Positions 6,143 to 6,162 of a stretch of DNA of 6,162 nucleotides are shown piece by piece. Below the pieces are notes generated by a model. It was given only the letters and a program-made list of their open reading frames with translations. It was not told the origin of the DNA and ran no database searches. The position numbers and the translations under genes are program-made. Source of the DNA: an uncultured Verrucomicrobiota bacterium. Its GTDB lineage: Bacteria > Verrucomicrobiota > Verrucomicrobiia > Limisphaerales > UBA9464. The stretch lies in NCBI GenBank assembly GCA_903930165.1, contig CAIYXO010000653.1, forward strand, positions 1 through 6,162, in the 5' to 3' direction. The number at the start of each line of letters is the position of its first letter. The first letter of the stretch is position 1.

Positions 6143-6162
6143 ACGCAAAGGCGCCAAGACGC
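6143..6162. repeat. Start of a short 'cgcaaag/cgccaag' intergenic repeat, cut by window end
   Basis: The last 20 bases read acgcaaag, gcgccaag, acgc: an imperfect 8-base unit repeated about 2.5 times and cut by the window edge. From memory, similar A/C/G-rich arrays recur between genes in Verrucomicrobiota and Planctomycetota genomes. Only the beginning is visible, so its full length and copy number cannot be judged. No gene is seen in 6117-6162. Confidence 0.4.

Noticed and set aside
6143..6162. CRISPR repeat or phage attachment site at the right edge
   Set aside because: The unit is about 8 bases with no spacers, and there is no tRNA or integrase nearby; a simple intergenic repeat is the better reading.

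Overview
The window is GC-rich (clearly above 60% G+C by eye) bacterial DNA with four complete protein genes and almost no spare space. The first gene fuses a PQQ-type sugar dehydrogenase, a PKD domain, a cytochrome c domain and a carbohydrate-binding-like domain. Such fusions are common in Verrucomicrobiota, Planctomycetota, Acidobacteriota and Bacteroidota. Together with weak or absent Shine-Dalgarno sites and a 'cgcaaag/cgccaag' repeat at the right edge, this makes me favour Verrucomicrobiota or a nearby PVC-group organism, with low to moderate confidence. No rRNA, tRNA, CRISPR array or transposase is visible.

Layout: positions 1-261 hold no convincing gene, only two small hairpins, the first of which (9-30) looks like an intrinsic terminator for a gene left of the window. 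Positions 262-3045 (+) encode the exported 927-residue multidomain quinohaemoprotein. It converges on a minus-strand pair with only 9 bases between stop codons, and two back-to-back hairpins cover that junction. The minus-strand pair is a Rieske non-haem-iron oxygenase (4655 to 3639) followed, with a 4-base ATGA overlap, by a hypoxanthine-phosphoribosyltransferase-like gene (3642 to 3055). A 129-base divergent intergenic region (4656-4784) separates the oxygenase from a plus-strand NCS2 nucleobase permease of the XanQ type (4785-6116). The last 46 bases carry no gene and end in the beginning of a short repeat.

The three right-hand genes look like one functional unit: a purine-type permease, a Rieske oxygenase resembling the methylxanthine N-demethylases NdmA/NdmB, and a purine phosphoribosyltransferase. 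A reasonable, untested hypothesis is uptake of a modified purine (for example a methylated xanthine), oxidative trimming by the Rieske enzyme, and salvage of the freed base to the nucleotide. The permease and the phosphoribosyltransferase each carry substitutions at positions that contact the base in studied relatives, which would fit a non-standard purine substrate. No Rieske reductase is encoded in the window. The quinohaemoprotein seems to be an unrelated neighbour that oxidises sugars or similar alcohols outside the cytoplasmic membrane.
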